Positions 5,010 to 5,904 of a DNA stretch of 5,904 nt are shown piece by piece. This DNA is from Pseudomonadota bacterium (GTDB taxonomy: Bacteria > Desulfobacterota > BSN033 > WVXP01 > G020346125), in NCBI GenBank assembly GCA_030608745.1, contig JAUWDQ010000162.1, positions 1 to 5,904 on the forward strand. The letters are read 5' to 3'. Within the stretch, counting starts at the first letter, position 1, and every line of letters starts with the position of its first letter. Made by a program: the position numbers and the translations under genes. The notes under the pieces were generated by a model. It was not told the DNA's origin. It was given only the letters and a program-made list of their open reading frames with translations, and made no database searches.

Positions 5010-5040
5010 CTCTCTTATCCTGAAACAAACCCAAAGAGAG
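5010..5040. repeat. Seven-base inverted repeat downstream of the aldehyde oxidoreductase gene
   Basis: CTCTCTT (5010-5016) and AAGAGAG (5034-5040) are perfectly complementary around a 17-base loop. It lies 28 bases past the aldehyde oxidoreductase stop and next to the GGGGTCA motif. No T-run follows on either strand, so it is not a standard terminator. It could be an mRNA 3'-end hairpin or part of the REP-type end. Confidence 0.4.
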
Positions 5041-5068
5041 GGAAACCTTCACAACTTTCCCCATGCCA

Positions 5069-5904
5069 TCAAGTTTCCAGGTCGGGGATGAGCTTCTCTA
5101 GACCAAGGGACTTAAGGGTCTGGGGCAAAGGCTTGCCCGTTGACGGATCCCACCCCACCAGCTCGAAATAGAAACTCTTCATCCACTGGAAATAAGGCTC
5201 GACGGCCATCCCCTCTGCAGGACCGTCAGTAGGGGCCGAACCATACCGAGGGGAAGGAACCTCAAGGGCAGGATCCAGTCCGTGCCTAAAGTTGAACACC
5301 CGCAACTGGTTGATAATACGGCGTCCGATGGTCAGCGCATCGGACAGCGTGAAATCTTCCCCGGTCACAGCGTTCACGCACTCTACGGTCAAACCGGGAT
5401 TGATGGTTATAAACCGGCAGATCCCAAGGCTATCGAGGAAGACATACCAGCCGTCTATCTTCGCGTTTGCCCCGGCAACTTCCCACGGGGAAAAGCGGTT
5501 GCTGACGGGCGGATGGCCAAAAATGGTGAGATCGGGCAGGCGCGAGAGAGACTGGAGGGTACCTGTGGCCGAGACACAGGTGTCCAGCATCTCCGTCCAT
5601 ATAGCGCGGTGGTCGTGCCCTCTGGGCGTGGCCCCCTTAAGAACGTATATGCCCATTTTTGGAGCTTCGCCGCCGACCTCTTCCGAGGCCCGCTTCACCC
5701 CTTCTGCCAGCAAATTACCGATCCCCTCTCGCCGGCTGATTTTTTCAAGTATTGCCTTGACGCCCTCCACATTTCCCCAGCGCATGTCTAACCCATCCAG
5801 ATCTTTGCGGGTGAGGATTCCCTTCTCGTAGCACTCCATGACCCAGCCAATGGTCCAGCCTGCTTCGTTTACATCCAGACCCAGTCTGTCCGTCACATCG
5901 GTGA
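5069..5904 (-). CDS. Aldehyde:ferredoxin oxidoreductase family protein, C-terminal part (cut by window edge)
   Basis: About 278 residues of the C-terminal domains of a tungsten-pterin AOR, open at the right window edge; full enzymes are about 580-620 residues. The visible part begins DVTDRLGLDVNEAGWTIGW, a standard AOR helix, then has GILTRKDLDGLDMRWGN, VLKGATPRGHDHR (the KG.e.p.hDpR pterin/active-site region) and DSLGICRF. The Cys there (5419-5417) is the fourth ligand of the [4Fe-4S] cluster; the other three lie upstream of the window. It ends GWDPSTGKPLPQTLKSLGL...IPDLET, the usual AOR tail. The GTG at 5896 is internal, not the start. AORs oxidise aldehydes to carboxylates with ferredoxin in the cytoplasm of anaerobes. 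HDHR in place of the usual HDPR or YDPR, and a TCVSATGT segment, suggest a subfamily away from classical AOR/FOR. The next gene downstream is about 430 bases away behind mobile debris and its own promoter, so co-transcription is doubtful. Confidence 0.95.
   Translation of the reverse strand, partial: TDVTDRLGLDVNEAGWTIGWVMECYEKGILTRKDLDGLDMRWGNVEGVKAILEKISRREGIGNLLAEGVKRASEEVGGEAPKMGIYVLKGATPRGHDHRAIWTEMLDTCVSATGTLQSLSRLPDLTIFGHPPVSNRFSPWEVAGANAKIDGWYVFLDSLGICRFITINPGLTVECVNAVTGEDFTLSDALTIGRRIINQLRVFNFRHGLDPALEVPSPRYGSAPTDGPAEGMAVEPYFQWMKSFYFELVGWDPSTGKPLPQTLKSLGLEKLIPDLET

Noticed and set aside
5282..5831. Two long plus-strand frames antisense to the AOR gene
   Set aside because: Shadows of the strongly conserved AOR reading frame, with no motifs of their own.

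Overview
The window looks like a piece of an anaerobic bacterial genome, most likely a Deltaproteobacterium/Desulfobacterota-type organism or an environmental relative. The taxonomic guess is an inference. It rests on a tungsten-type aldehyde:ferredoxin oxidoreductase, small REP/RAYT transposase debris with the GGGGTCA..CCTA end motif that I associate with that group, and GC-rich metabolic genes broken up by AT-rich accessory DNA. Every intact or nearly intact gene lies on the minus strand. The plus strand carries only remnants and one unrecognised frameshifted reading frame.

Layout from right to left (the direction of transcription): (a) 5904-5069, the C-terminal part of an aldehyde:ferredoxin oxidoreductase, cut by the window edge. 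(b) 5068-4633, a gene-poor gap holding the C-terminal remnant of a REP-associated (RAYT/IS200-like) transposase on the plus strand, bracketed by inverted GGGGTCA-type motifs, then a possible terminator and a good sigma70-type promoter facing left. (c) 4632-3475, an enolase-superfamily enzyme of the muconate-lactonizing (MLE) subgroup. (d) 3421-2303, an M24 metallopeptidase-fold enzyme, 53 bases downstream of (c) and probably co-transcribed with it. (e) 2302-1434, a gap of about 870 bases holding plus-strand debris: a 58-codon ORF whose product seems to continue in another frame to 1881, the last ~43 residues of an ABC-transporter permease, and one more GGGG-CA-ACCTA motif. (f) 1433-499, an IclR-family regulator with a recognisable promoter, more AT-rich than the genes to its right. 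(g) 489-175, the first ~100 residues of a DapA-family lyase/aldolase, tightly coupled to the regulator but broken. (h) 191-1, the C-terminal half of a family-4 glycosyltransferase fused out of frame to the broken dapA-like gene.

Functionally, an IclR regulator, a DapA-family aldolase, an enolase-superfamily enzyme, an M24 enzyme and an aldehyde oxidoreductase are the kinds of genes found in catabolic clusters for small organic acids or amino-acid derivatives. The active-site residues of the enolase-superfamily and M24 proteins are intact. The substrate cannot be named from sequence alone. The region is a patchwork: at least three separate spots (175-191, 1515-2127, 4749-5004) show truncated or fused genes, so it is either a rearrangement-prone accessory region or, at the far left, possibly an assembly join. 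I see no CRISPR array, tRNA, rRNA or complete mobile element, and no convincing new multi-gene system.
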